From an uncultured Lachnospiraceae bacterium (GTDB lineage Bacteria; Bacillota; Clostridia; Lachnospirales; Lachnospiraceae), in contig CANRMA010000014.1 of NCBI GenBank assembly GCA_947631625.1, positions 1 to 64,000 of the forward strand: a stretch of DNA of 64,000 nt. Direction: 5' to 3'. Positions 1-7,938 of this stretch are shown here, piece by piece. The notes beneath the pieces were generated by a model. The model had not been told where the DNA came from, made no database searches, and saw only the letters and a list, made by a program, of their open reading frames with translations. Each line of letters begins with the position of its first letter. Position 1 is the stretch's first letter. Position numbers and translations under genes: made by a program.

Positions 1-285
1 ATCAAATCCTCAGTCGAGGACTTCCATTCAAAGAACGGGCACAATTTCTTAGGGGATTACAATTATTATGTGATGCCGGAGGAAGTGTATGAGAAAGTAA
101 AGAATGAGATACCGTATGATGTTGGTGTGTTGGTTCCTGGAGAAAAGAATTACCGGGGAGACTGGTACGATCTGAGGTCTGTTAAAAAAGCTCGCAGGAA
201 GGATCGGCAAAGACCGGTATCAGAAATGCTGCTGATGATGTTTCGGTCAGCAGCAAGGGATCGTATGGGCGAAGGGAAAAGGTAA
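1..285 (+). CDS. Phage-type MmcB-like protein, 5' end outside window
   Basis: The frame is open from base 1, so only the C-terminal 94 residues are visible and the true start lies upstream. The visible part contains SSVEDFHSKNGHNF and NYYVMPEEVYEKV, then a basic tail rich in Arg and Lys. This resembles the MmcB-like/PD-(D/E)XK nuclease-type proteins that occur in clostridial prophages, where an EIKVS-type strand precedes the DFxSKxGHNF segment. The family call rests on memory of motif patterns and not on a search. It is the first of five short, closely spaced, same-strand genes of phage character. A replication or repair role in the phage is possible but not shown. Confidence 0.5.
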   Translation: MKSSVEDFHSKNGHNFLGDYNYYVMPEEVYEKVKNEIPYDVGVLVPGEKNYRGDWYDLRSVKKARRKDRQRPVSEMLLMMFRSAARDRMGEGKR

Positions 286-353
286 TGGACAAGGCATCTA
301 TGGCGAAAGAGCATTGGGGAAGATCTGATGGGGCATAGGAGAAAAGAGATGAT

Positions 354-593
354 ATGCAGATAGTAAGAATAGGAAACGTTGAGCTTACGCCGGAGGAAGC
401 GCTGCAGTATTACCAAGAGGAACGGTACATTGTGACATACGGAAGTATATACCAGCTTCATTACAGCGCAGCGCAGAGAATGGTGTACGGAAGCAAGATA
501 CATACCGGCAAAGGAATGACGAGGCGAGGAAGATTTTTTGCCATGAAAGCCGGAGATGTCAACCGATTGGTGGGGTATGATCTCGTGAAGTAA
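354..593 (+). CDS. Small phage-type hypothetical protein
   Basis: This 79-residue protein has no family I recognise. An AGGAGA ribosome-binding site lies about ten bases before the ATG. It is mixed in charge with no membrane segment or signal peptide; the N-terminus reads MQIVRIGNVELTPEEALQY, which suggests a small soluble domain. It sits 19 bases before the DUF5131 gene on the same strand, so the two are probably co-transcribed in the prophage-like segment. No function is proposed. Confidence 0.6.
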   Translation: MQIVRIGNVELTPEEALQYYQEERYIVTYGSIYQLHYSAAQRMVYGSKIHTGKGMTRRGRFFAMKAGDVNRLVGYDLVK

Positions 594-612
594 TGTAGAG
601 GGAGAAAAAGAA

Positions 613-1458
613 ATGGATAAAACAAAGATAGACTGGTGCGATAGTTCATGGAATCCGGTTACAGGTTGTCTGCATGGCTGCAAATACTGCTATGCAAGAG
701 ATATTGCAAAACGGTTCGGTGGTTGGGACTATGCGCCTGGTATGCTGAGAGCGAACATTGCGGAGGATAAAACCTATATCTACCCTATGGAAGATTACTA
801 TGGGAAGGCCGTAGAAATTCAGAACGGTGTTATCATCGCAGATATAAATGACGCATTTATTATAGGCGACAGAAAAGCTGCATATCCATTTGGTTTTGCG
901 CCGACATTCCACCGATACAAACTGGACGAATACAAGAACAAAAGTGGCAGAAACATTTTTGTCTGTTCGATGGCCGATCTGTTCGGGGAGTGGGTTCCTG
1001 ATGAATGGATCGAGGAAGTGTTTAAGGCTTGCAAGGCAGCGCCGCAACACAATTACCTTTTCCTTACCAAAAATCCGGCGAGATACATAGAACTGGAGAA
1101 CGATAGAAAGCTGCCGTGGAGTGATAATTTCTGGTTTGGCACGAGCGTCACAAAGCAATCAGATAATTACACATGGTTCAAAGACAAGAAGTTTCACTGG
1201 TTCTTATCAATCGAGCCGTTACTGGAAGATTTGAAGAATATGGACGTACAGAACCCTTTGCCTGAGTGGATCATCATAGGCGCAGAAACAGGGCGGCGCA
1301 AAGACAGAGTGATACCTAGGTGCGAATGGATCAAGAATATTGTGGACCAATGCAAAAAGTACGATGTGCCGGTTTTTATGAAGTCCAGTCTTGCATCGAT
1401 ATGGGGAGAGCCGTTAATTCAGGAGTTCCCGGAAGGATTAAGGAGGCAAAAAGGGTGA
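613..1458 (+). CDS. DUF5131 / phage Gp37-Gp68 family protein
   Basis: This 281-residue protein begins with DWCDSSWNPVTGC and then CLHGCKYCYARD, a Cys-x3-Cys-x2-Cys arrangement that resembles a radical-SAM iron-sulfur motif. These are hallmarks of the phage Gp37/Gp68 (DUF5131) family, and the length is normal. Further family blocks are FVCSMADLFGEWVPDEW and FLSIEPLLEDL, followed by WIIIGAETGRR. The family is frequent in phages and mobile islands; its substrate is not established to my knowledge. Its stop overlaps the GTG start of the following HhH gene by four bases, which implies translational coupling. An iron-sulfur cluster is inferred from the cysteines only. Confidence 0.88.
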   Translation: MDKTKIDWCDSSWNPVTGCLHGCKYCYARDIAKRFGGWDYAPGMLRANIAEDKTYIYPMEDYYGKAVEIQNGVIIADINDAFIIGDRKAAYPFGFAPTFHRYKLDEYKNKSGRNIFVCSMADLFGEWVPDEWIEEVFKACKAAPQHNYLFLTKNPARYIELENDRKLPWSDNFWFGTSVTKQSDNYTWFKDKKFHWFLSIEPLLEDLKNMDVQNPLPEWIIIGAETGRRKDRVIPRCEWIKNIVDQCKKYDVPVFMKSSLASIWGEPLIQEFPEGLRRQKG

Positions 1459-1709
1459 AGATATATGAGCTGAACAGAAAAACATATAAAGATGTCAAAA
1501 AGATGGATCATGGGCAAATGAGCGATTTCTGCAGAGGGATTTACCAAAGCGGGTATGAGGCAGGGAAAAAGGCTGCAGAAGGATTATCGGAAGACGATAT
1601 CCGCAGAATTATCTTGGAAGTAAAGGGAATAGGAGAAAAGAAGGCTGAGGACATTGTGTTGGCGTTGAAAGCGGCGCAGAACGGAAGGGGCGTATTGACA
1701 GATGTATAA
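1455..1709 (+). CDS. Small helix-hairpin-helix protein
   Basis: I chose the GTG at 1455 because a perfect AGGAGG lies eight bases upstream and the start forms a GTGA overlap with the DUF5131 stop. This gives 84 residues rather than a longer product reaching into the upstream gene. The C-terminal half contains ILEVKGIGEKKAEDIV, a recognisable helix-hairpin-helix (GIGxKxA) motif of non-specific DNA-binding proteins. The N-terminal half is charged and helical. A DNA-binding role is inferred from the motif. The gene overlaps the next one by eight bases, as expected in a compact phage operon. Confidence 0.65.
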   Translation: MKIYELNRKTYKDVKKMDHGQMSDFCRGIYQSGYEAGKKAAEGLSEDDIRRIILEVKGIGEKKAEDIVLALKAAQNGRGVLTDV

Positions 1710-1941
1710 TAATAAGGTATATTTAGAAGTACCAGAATTTTCCGGAGAGAATGTACCAGTAGCCGTTGCCGCAAGGGTAATGAAAAAAGATCAACAGTTT
1801 ATCCGGCAGGGAATTATCCAGGGAATACTGAAATTTGGCGTTGCCTTTAAGAAAGATGGTAGTTCTCAGTACGACTATTACATATCGCCTATGAAGTTCT
1901 GGCAGGAAACCGGTTATGTATATGATGGAGCAGAAGAATAA
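1702..1941 (+). CDS. Phage-type conserved hypothetical protein
   Basis: This 79-residue protein starts MYNNKVYLEVPEFSGE and contains VAARVMKKDQQFIRQG followed by FKKDGSSQYDYYISPMKFW. I recognise the pattern as a small protein common in Lachnospiraceae prophages. The VAARVMKKDQQFIRQGIIQG segment could form a helix-turn-helix like that of excisionases or MerR-type heads, and the YYISPMKFW segment a following strand and helix. Function is unknown. It is the last intact gene of the segment; the DNA behind it is degenerate. Confidence 0.6.
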   Translation: MYNNKVYLEVPEFSGENVPVAVAARVMKKDQQFIRQGIIQGILKFGVAFKKDGSSQYDYYISPMKFWQETGYVYDGAEE

Positions 1942-2203
1942 CGCAACAGGGTTCTGGCAGGTAAAAAACCGGAATGTAACAAAGCCAGTAAGACACAGAA
2001 GGCCCCTGTTTTTGCCGAAAAAGAAGTCGTGAGAAGCCCTCGCAAGTGTGAAAATTTGCTGAATAGGAAACACAGAGGCAACAAAACGGCTGAAAAATGG
2101 CTTAAAACTCGGCGTTGCTGTCTCGATAGAGGAAGCGGCTAAGGCTGGGAAGTTCTAAGGTTTTACAATATGAGATAATGATATAGGAATGAGTGAATGA
2201 TTA
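1942..2203. other. Degenerate end of prophage-like segment
   Basis: There is no convincing intact gene here. A 34-codon frame could start at the ATG at 1925 but has no clear ribosome-binding site. Around 2067-2157 a frame reads KRLKNGLKLGVAVSIEEAAKAGKF before a stop, which looks like the tail of a decayed phage gene. I read this stretch as erosion of the mobile segment. Confidence 0.4.
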
Positions 2204-2257
2204 AAGGAACGAGAAATGCCGTAAATTATGTAATTACGTATTTCTCGTTCTTTTTTC
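2204..2257 (+). terminator. Rho-independent terminator after prophage-like segment
   Basis: An AACGAGAAAT arm pairs with ATTTCTCGTT across an AT-rich loop and is followed by CTTTTTTCT. The stem and T-run fit an intrinsic terminator that isolates the toxin-antitoxin module from upstream transcription. Confidence 0.7.
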
Positions 2258-2261
2258 TAAA

Positions 2262-2360
2262 TGTAATTGGGTCATGTAATTAAGTAATGTACATATTTTG
2301 TAATTAAGTAATGCAAATATTTTGTAATTAAGTTATTTATATATTTGTAATTAAGTCATT
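2262..2360. repeat. Iteron-like direct repeats, TGTAATTAAGTMATK
   Basis: Five direct copies start at 2262 (degenerate), 2275, 2299, 2323 and 2346. The last four are spaced 24, 24 and 23 bases apart, about two helical turns. They end 12 bases before the -35 box of the toxin-antitoxin promoter. Their core GTAATTA is shared with the palindrome at 2402-2424, so the same repressor may bind both. Confidence 0.75.
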
Positions 2361-2372
2361 ACATATTTCATA

Positions 2373-2401
2373 TTGACGAATATATTGTGCGGTAGTATAA
2401 T
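2373..2401 (+). promoter_or_regulatory. Promoter of the HigBA-type operon
   Basis: TTGACG at 2373-2378 and TATAAT at 2396-2401 are separated by 17 bases, a near-perfect housekeeping sigma promoter. The expected transcription start falls inside the adjacent palindrome. Confidence 0.85.
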
Positions 2402-2424
2402 CTAATTACCTGACAGGTAATTAG
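2402..2424. promoter_or_regulatory. Perfect 23-bp operator palindrome
   Basis: The arm CTAATTACCTG is followed by a single central A and its exact reverse complement CAGGTAATTAG. The site abuts the -10 box and covers the predicted +1, which is the classic position for autorepression of a toxin-antitoxin operon by its HTH antitoxin. Confidence 0.8.
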
Positions 2425-2441
2425 ATAAAAGGGGATAGAGT

Positions 2442-2813
2442 TTGAAACTTGAGTATTCGTCTGATAAAGTTAAAGAACAATGTACGAGCGTTAAAGCTGC
2501 CAAGAAACTTTTTGCAGGTGATGCAATATTGGCAAGAAGTTTATTGTCTAGAATAAATGCGCTTGAAAGTGCGGAAAATATTAAGGATGTAATTGTACAA
2601 CCAACTTTTCGATTCCATGATTTAAAAAATAAAAAAAGAAGAGATTTAGAAGGATATTTTGCAATTGATGTTAAATCAATCAGGGAACCTTGGCGAATTA
2701 TTTTGCAGCCATTGAATGAAAATAATGAACCATATGTGCCATGTAATATTGACGAGATAGCCGGGAATGTAAGGATTGTGGAGATTACGGAGGTGAGCAA
2801 GCATTATGAATAA
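2442..2813 (+). CDS. HigB-like RelE-superfamily toxin
   Basis: This 123-residue protein begins at a TTG with GGGGA six bases upstream. VKEQCTSVKAAKKLF, then LLSRINALESAENI and WRIILQPL, fit the HigB-like plasmid maintenance killer fold (RelE/ParE superfamily), which in known members cleaves mRNA on the ribosome. At 123 residues it is slightly longer than typical HigB. The conserved late strand WRIIL and basic residues RFHDLKNKKRRD would supply the RNA-binding face. It overlaps the antitoxin gene by eight bases, and toxin-first order is the usual higBA order. Ribonuclease activity is inferred from the family. Confidence 0.82.
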   Translation: MKLEYSSDKVKEQCTSVKAAKKLFAGDAILARSLLSRINALESAENIKDVIVQPTFRFHDLKNKKRRDLEGYFAIDVKSIREPWRIILQPLNENNEPYVPCNIDEIAGNVRIVEITEVSKHYE

Positions 2814-3897
2814 CTATATTGAATATAATGATAAGATTGCTTTTCATCCGGGATATTATATTAAAGAAATTGTTGATGAAAGTGGACTTACACAGGAAGA
2901 TTTTGCAAAAAGACTGGACACTACACCCAAAAATTTAAGTTTATTGATCAGAGGAGGACAAAGTCTTTCAATTGATATTGCCATGAAATTGTCCAGAATG
3001 GTTGGAACAAGTATCAATTATTGGCTTAATCTGCAAAATACATATGATGCATTGATCGCTGAATTTAAATCAGAAAAGGAACTGGCAGAGGAACGGATTG
3101 TTTTTCATAATCTTGATTATAAGTATTTTAGAGAAAATTATGGTTTACCGGATTTGCCAAGGAAGACAGATGAGCAGATCATACAGGTTAGAAGATTTCT
3201 TAATGTGGCAACCCTTTCTGTTCTTTCTAAAAGGGATATGGCTGTAAGTTTTAGAAATTCTACAAAAGAACTGACAGAAGCGAATACAATAAAAGCTAAT
3301 GCTATGGTTCAGATAGCTACAAATGCGGCATTAAAATCAAATGCGCCTAAATTTGATAAGAAAAAATTTGAAAAAGCTGTTAATTATGCATTATCATTAA
3401 CGAAAAATCATGAGGACTTTTATCCTATGATAAAAAAAGCCTTTTATGATGCGGGAGTAATATTTGTTATATTACCCAATCTGTCCGGGTCTAAAACTAA
3501 TGGCGCTACGAAAAAAGTGGGTAATAATATCATGTTGATGGTAAATGACAGAAGATTGAATGCGGATTCTTTTTGGTTTACTCTTTTTCATGAGATAGGA
3601 CATATAATTAATGGAGATTACGGCATTTCTTTTGAAAAAGAAAAAGGTGAGCAAGAAGATGTAGCAAACAAATATGCTGAAGATAGTTTGATACCGCCGG
3701 AACAATATCAGGAATTTTTAATGAAAAAGCAATTTAACATACGAGCTATCAGATCCTTTGCTGATCAGATCGATCGTGATCCGGGGATTGTACTTGGAAG
3801 ATTACAAAATGATGGAATAATAAATTTTGATGATTGGAGGATGCAGGAATTGAGACACAAGTATAAGGTATCTGCTGTTGCAAAATCCTATATGTAA
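2806..3897 (+). CDS. HigA-type HTH antitoxin fused to ImmA/IrrE metallopeptidase
   Basis: The 363-residue product has two parts. Residues about 14-80 form a HigA-like HTH_3 domain (HPGYYIKEIVDESGLTQEDF, then SIDIAMKLSRMVGTSINYW). Residues about 200-330 form an ImmA/IrrE (DUF955) zinc peptidase domain with HEIGH at 262-266 and a downstream acidic segment. Single-domain HigA is about 100 residues, so this is a true fusion. It probably neutralises the upstream toxin and represses the operon through the palindrome at 2402. The peptidase may inactivate the antitoxin or another repressor under stress; that is inference. The gene is AT-rich compared with flanking housekeeping genes, consistent with transfer. 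Confidence 0.88.
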   Translation: MNNYIEYNDKIAFHPGYYIKEIVDESGLTQEDFAKRLDTTPKNLSLLIRGGQSLSIDIAMKLSRMVGTSINYWLNLQNTYDALIAEFKSEKELAEERIVFHNLDYKYFRENYGLPDLPRKTDEQIIQVRRFLNVATLSVLSKRDMAVSFRNSTKELTEANTIKANAMVQIATNAALKSNAPKFDKKKFEKAVNYALSLTKNHEDFYPMIKKAFYDAGVIFVILPNLSGSKTNGATKKVGNNIMLMVNDRRLNADSFWFTLFHEIGHIINGDYGISFEKEKGEQEDVANKYAEDSLIPPEQYQEFLMKKQFNIRAIRSFADQIDRDPGIVLGRLQNDGIINFDDWRMQELRHKYKVSAVAKSYM

Positions 3898-3927
3898 TAA
3901 GAAATTACAATAGATAAAATATTAATT

Positions 3928-3942
3928 TTATAAAATATATAA
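3928..3942. promoter_or_regulatory. Candidate PerR-like box before rubrerythrin
   Basis: TTATAAAATATATAA matches the PerR consensus TTATAATNATTATAA in both outer half-sites (11 of 15 positions) and lies just before the AGGAGG of rbr. Rubrerythrin is a PerR target in clostridia. The site lies in very AT-rich DNA, so a chance match is possible. Confidence 0.3.
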
Positions 3943-3956
3943 AGGAGGAACTTATT

Positions 3957-4508
3957 ATGGCATCAAATTCACAAAATAAGTATGTTGGTACGCAGACTGA
4001 GAAAAACCTGGAGGCGGCGTTTGCAGGAGAGTCAGGTGCAAGGAATAAATATACATACTTTGCATCAGTTGCAAAAAAGGAAGGTTATGAGCAGATTTCT
4101 TCGATTTTCTTAAAGACGGCCGATAATGAGAAAGAACACGCCAAGATGTGGTTAAAGGAGTTAAAGGGAATAGGAAATACTGCGGATAATCTTGCCGCGG
4201 CCGCGGGCGGCGAAAATTTTGAATGGACCGATATGTATGAAGGTTTTGCCAAAACAGCTGAGGAAGAAGGTTTTCCCGAACTTGCCGAGAAATTCCGTAA
4301 GGTAGGCGCGATCGAGAAACATCATGAAGAGCGTTACCGCGCGCTTCTTAAGAATATTGAAACTGCTGCGGTATTTGCCAAGAGCGAAGTCAAGGTGTGG
4401 GAGTGCCGTAACTGCGGTCATATCGTAGTGGGAACCAAAGCGCCCGAAGAATGTCCGGTATGCGCGCATCCTCAGAGTTATTTTGAAGTAAGCGCGGAAA
4501 ACTATTAA
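3957..4508 (+). CDS. rbr: Rubrerythrin
   Basis: This 183-residue protein has a ferritin-like di-iron four-helix domain (residues about 10-140; [32 protein letters not shown] carry the Glu/His ligands). A C-terminal rubredoxin-like domain has Cys pairs at 150/153 and 166/169 (CRNC and CPVC). It reduces hydrogen peroxide using electrons from rubredoxin or NADH systems in the cytoplasm of anaerobes. The ATG is preceded by a strong AGGAGG. The gene precedes a MerR regulator by 27 bases and may be read with it. Confidence 0.96.
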   Translation: MASNSQNKYVGTQTEKNLEAAFAGESGARNKYTYFASVAKKEGYEQISSIFLKTADNEKEHAKMWLKELKGIGNTADNLAAAAGGENFEWTDMYEGFAKTAEEEGFPELAEKFRKVGAIEKHHEERYRALLKNIETAAVFAKSEVKVWECRNCGHIVVGTKAPEECPVCAHPQSYFEVSAENY

Positions 4509-4535
4509 TTTTGATCCGAGAGGAAACTTTAGGCG

Positions 4536-5378
4536 ATGAAGGATTTATTCAGCATAGGCGAAGTTTCTAAATTATTTAATATAAATATCAGGACGCTCAG
4601 ATATTATGACGGCATCGGGCTTTTGAAGCCGACCAGGGTAGATGAAAAGACCGGATATCGTTATTATTCCACGAAGGATTTCGAGCGTCTTAATACAATA
4701 AAGTACCTGCGCGCTCTTAATATGTCGCTTGATAATATTGCCCTGTTTTTTGAGAATAAGGATATTTCCGTAATGGAGGAGCTCCTTAAAACACAGAAAG
4801 AGCAGATCAAAAAGAATATTGAGGAGTTGTGCAGAATCAGAACCAAGATTGACAGCAGGCTTATACAGCTTACGGAGGCAGAATGCGCCCAAAAAGAACA
4901 GATTACCGTTAAAGAGCTTGAAAAGCGCAGAGTTGCCATTTTGCGAAAAGAAATAGCTGTGACTGACGATCTGGAGCTGCCTATACGCGAGCTGGAAAGC
5001 CTGCATCATTTGGATTCCGTTATATTTCTGGGTAAAGTCGGCGTATCTATTGATCTGGACAGACTTTTGAATAAGGAGTTTGGCTCTTTTTCCTCAATTT
5101 TTGTGTTGGTCGAGCCTTCGGATGAGCTTGAAGGCGGCGGGAGCGGTCTGTATACCGACAGTTATCTTGAGGCGGGCGCCTATCTTTCCATATATTTTCA
5201 GGGAACGCATACTCAGGCGCCGGAATATTATGAAAAACTGTTAGTCTACGCTAACCAAAATAATTACGAAATCTGCGGGGATTCCGTTGAGATCACGTTG
5301 ATTGATGCCGGTCTTACGAATGATACCTCCTCTTATGTCACCGAACTCCAACTGCCGGTAATTTTAGCGAATAGATGA
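4536..5378 (+). CDS. MerR-family regulator with GyrI-like effector domain
   Basis: The 280-residue protein starts with a MerR winged helix (residues 1-70; FSIGEVSKLFNINIRTLRYY, then DGIGLLKP and TGYRYY), followed by a long dimerisation helix to about 120. The C-terminal region of about 150 residues resembles the GyrI/BmrR-like small-molecule-binding fold. Such proteins usually activate multidrug exporters by untwisting a long-spacer promoter. A matching promoter with a 19-base spacer and a dyad sits at 6741-6771, in front of the convergent MATE gene. The 3' end overlaps that MATE gene by 41 bases. The target assignment is inferred. Confidence 0.88.
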   Translation: MKDLFSIGEVSKLFNINIRTLRYYDGIGLLKPTRVDEKTGYRYYSTKDFERLNTIKYLRALNMSLDNIALFFENKDISVMEELLKTQKEQIKKNIEELCRIRTKIDSRLIQLTEAECAQKEQITVKELEKRRVAILRKEIAVTDDLELPIRELESLHHLDSVIFLGKVGVSIDLDRLLNKEFGSFSSIFVLVEPSDELEGGGSGLYTDSYLEAGAYLSIYFQGTHTQAPEYYEKLLVYANQNNYEICGDSVEITLIDAGLTNDTSSYVTELQLPVILANR

Positions 5379-6684
5379 TAGTGTATACGGCCATGATCCC
5401 GGAGACTGTGGGAGCGACGCAGCCCAACATGGATAGAGAGTCCGGGAAAAAATGCGAGACCAGATAGAGTAACGGCATTCTCAGCGCAAGCGCGCCGAAG
5501 CAGCTGCTTATCATTGTAAAGATGGTTTTGGAATATCCGTTTAAAAAGCCGTTTAGACAGAATACGAACACAACCGCCAGATAGTCATAGCTGCAGGCGC
5601 GGAAGAAGGGTATTCCCGCTTCGATTATTTTCTCATCATCTGCAAAAATTTTAATCATACTAGACGGTGACAGCTGCGCCCAGGCAAAAAAGCAGGCCGA
5701 CATGGCAAGCGCTATACCTATGCCCGCCGCAACGGATTTACGTATGCGATCGGGTTTGTTGGCGCCAAGATTCTGGGCGGTTATTGCTGAGAGCGCGCTT
5801 GCAATGGAAGTAGCGGGCAGCATCGCAAGAACGTCATATTTTCCGGCTATGCCAACTGCTGATACCGCATATATTCCAAACGTATTGACCATAGCGGTCA
5901 AATATAAGAAAGAAAGTCTTATCATACATTCCTGCAAAGAGATAGGAATGCTGAGTCCGGCAAGTTCCACCGCTTTTGCCTTATCTATACGCAGATTTTT
6001 CAAACTGAAAGTAAACAGAAAGTTATGTCTGTTCAGATATATGATGGAAAACAGCATACTAAAGCCCTGTGATAAAATTGTTGCAAGTGCTGTTCCTGCG
6101 ACATCCATATGAAAGTATTTTACAAGTATTATATCAAGGGCGATATTCATAACGCAGGCAATGGCCGCAAACATCATAGGTCTTACCGAATCGCCGTAGC
6201 CTCTTAGTATAGAGCTTATGGCGTTGTAGCCGCAGATAAAAAATATGCCTGCGTTGCAGATAGTGACATATTTAAGCGACAGATTGTAAGATTGCGCAGG
6301 CGTATTCAGAAGTTTAAGTATAGCGCCTGATGAAGCAAGCATTATTGCGGTTAAAACAAGCGAAAATATAGTGAATATGCTAAGGGTAGTGCCAATGGAT
6401 CTTTTGGCGTCTTCAGGTCTTTCCATTCCTATGTATTTGCCGACCAGAATAGTTCCGCCAAGCGTCATGCCGGTGATGATACTGGTGATTATCTGAGTTA
6501 CCTGAGTCCCTGTTGAAACTGCGGCAACGCTTTCGGGCGGGCAGTATTTTCCTATGACCATAAGGTCTACCGCGCCATAGAGAGCCTGTATTATGTTGGC
6601 GAGCAGAAGCGGGATAGAGAAGCGTATCAGAGTTTTTAATATGCCGCCTTTGGTTAAGTTGTTTTTGGTGGAATTATCGGACAT
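5338..6684 (-). CDS. MATE-family multidrug/Na+ antiporter
   Basis: This 448-residue polytopic protein carries about twelve membrane segments in two homologous halves, starting FSIPLLLANIIQALYGAVDL and with FHMDVAGTALATILSQG, typical of the MATE (DinF/NorM) family. MATE proteins export cationic drugs or metabolites in exchange for Na+ or H+. The length is normal. The gene faces the MerR gene tail to tail and has its own MerR-type promoter upstream at 6741-6771. A drug-inducible efflux pair is likely, though the ligand is unknown. Confidence 0.93.
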   Translation of the reverse strand: MSDNSTKNNLTKGGILKTLIRFSIPLLLANIIQALYGAVDLMVIGKYCPPESVAAVSTGTQVTQIITSIITGMTLGGTILVGKYIGMERPEDAKRSIGTTLSIFTIFSLVLTAIMLASSGAILKLLNTPAQSYNLSLKYVTICNAGIFFICGYNAISSILRGYGDSVRPMMFAAIACVMNIALDIILVKYFHMDVAGTALATILSQGFSMLFSIIYLNRHNFLFTFSLKNLRIDKAKAVELAGLSIPISLQECMIRLSFLYLTAMVNTFGIYAVSAVGIAGKYDVLAMLPATSIASALSAITAQNLGANKPDRIRKSVAAGIGIALAMSACFFAWAQLSPSSMIKIFADDEKIIEAGIPFFRACSYDYLAVVFVFCLNGFLNGYSKTIFTMISSCFGALALRMPLLYLVSHFFPDSLSMLGCVAPTVSGIMAVYTIIYSLKLPAVGVR

Positions 6685-6740
6685 AAGCGGGGATTATCCT
6701 TTCTGTTAATATTGTATATTATCAATATAAGTTTTCAGAT

Positions 6741-6771
6741 AGGATAAACCCTCCAGTTACTGGAGAGTCAA
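6741..6771 (-). promoter_or_regulatory. MerR-type promoter with 19-base spacer
   Basis: On the minus strand TTGACT (6766-6771) and TATCCT (6741-6746) are 19 bases apart, longer than the normal 17. The spacer contains the perfect dyad CTCCAGT-A-ACTGGAG (6751-6765). This is the layout of MerR-activated promoters (BmrR, MtaN, CueR types) and drives the MATE gene. Confidence 0.85.
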
Positions 6772-6798
6772 GACGAAAATTAATTTATAAATGAAAAC

Positions 6799-7710
6799 CT
6801 AATCTTTTTCTCCGGAAAAGGATTTGATTTTAGCATAAAAATCTTCCAGTATGAATCTTGCATCTATATTTTCATACACTCTGATCGGTCTATGTAATCC
6901 GTTATGAATATAATACATATTATCATCAAATTCCGGCGCAGGCATATAAGACCATTTTCCGCAGTCCGGAAACATCATAACTCCAATAGACGGTGAATCC
7001 CCTAAGATTCTGTATTCCGCAGGCCTTGATTCCCACTCATTGTTAAATGCGACAACATGTTCCGCAAGGTATTTTCCGATTTCTCCATATGGTCTTACTC
7101 TATCATATAATTCCGCAAATGTAACCGGCATCATGCGATATACATTTCTTGGTATCTGCCAGACATTCATATCCGACTTGAATAATACATTCGCGGCGCA
7201 TATATCATTTTTTAAGTTATATTCCCAACCGCCTGCCGGATAATCCCTTCCGCCAATCCATACGATAGTTGTATTGGTCCTGCATATTTCCGGTTTTAAA
7301 AGAATCGCCGACGCTATATCAGTCAATGTTCCCAATGACGCTATATATAAAGGCCTTTTGTCTTCTTTCATAGCTTCTTCGATGATAAATCTTGCACCCG
7401 GAGAATCCATTGGTGTTTTTTCGTTCGGAATTGCTTTTTCTGCACCGTTTTCAATTCGTACCTTTCCCTCCATACCCATTTTTTTAAGAATAAGCATTCC
7501 TTCCCTGTAACTGTCCTGCTGACTGGTGGCGGATTTCTCATCTCCAAAGTGAGCCGGAATGATGCCTTTTAAATCAAAAGATTGTGTTAAGATAGCATGA
7601 ACCATTGCGAACTGATCATCTACTTCATTTTTTAAATCAGTGTCAAGAATCACTCTGATTTTTTTTGATATTGGTATGTTAAAATTATACATTTGCATCT
7701 CCGTTTCCAT
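6799..7710 (-). CDS. Nucleoside hydrolase family protein
   Basis: The 303-residue protein opens with RVILDTDLKNEVDDQFA, a variant of the DTDxGxDDxxA calcium-binding signature of inosine-uridine-preferring nucleoside hydrolases. LYIASLGTLTDIASAILL follows, as expected for the family. These enzymes cleave ribonucleosides to base plus ribose. The four-residue insertion (LKNEV) in the calcium loop and the lack of a close match to the classical C-terminal His motif suggest a divergent subfamily with uncertain substrate. It is transcribed leftward, upstream of the MATE gene, with the MATE promoter between them. Confidence 0.82.
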   Translation of the reverse strand: METEMQMYNFNIPISKKIRVILDTDLKNEVDDQFAMVHAILTQSFDLKGIIPAHFGDEKSATSQQDSYREGMLILKKMGMEGKVRIENGAEKAIPNEKTPMDSPGARFIIEEAMKEDKRPLYIASLGTLTDIASAILLKPEICRTNTTIVWIGGRDYPAGGWEYNLKNDICAANVLFKSDMNVWQIPRNVYRMMPVTFAELYDRVRPYGEIGKYLAEHVVAFNNEWESRPAEYRILGDSPSIGVMMFPDCGKWSYMPAPEFDDNMYYIHNGLHRPIRVYENIDARFILEDFYAKIKSFSGEKD

Positions 7711-7938
7711 GCCTGTAATTAAAGCGCATATTACCGAATAAATTGTTAGTTTGTTTTATTGATATAATACCATAATTGTTCTTATATTTCTATTAAGTCG
7801 GCAAAAATGTTATCCTATAAAGATATGAGCCGATAAAAAGTTTTCACAAATACCATACAGACAAATATTGTTTTGGCGTTGAGTATATGTTATATTTATT
7901 ATAATAAGGCTTTTTATACATATAACGGAGTGATTAAG

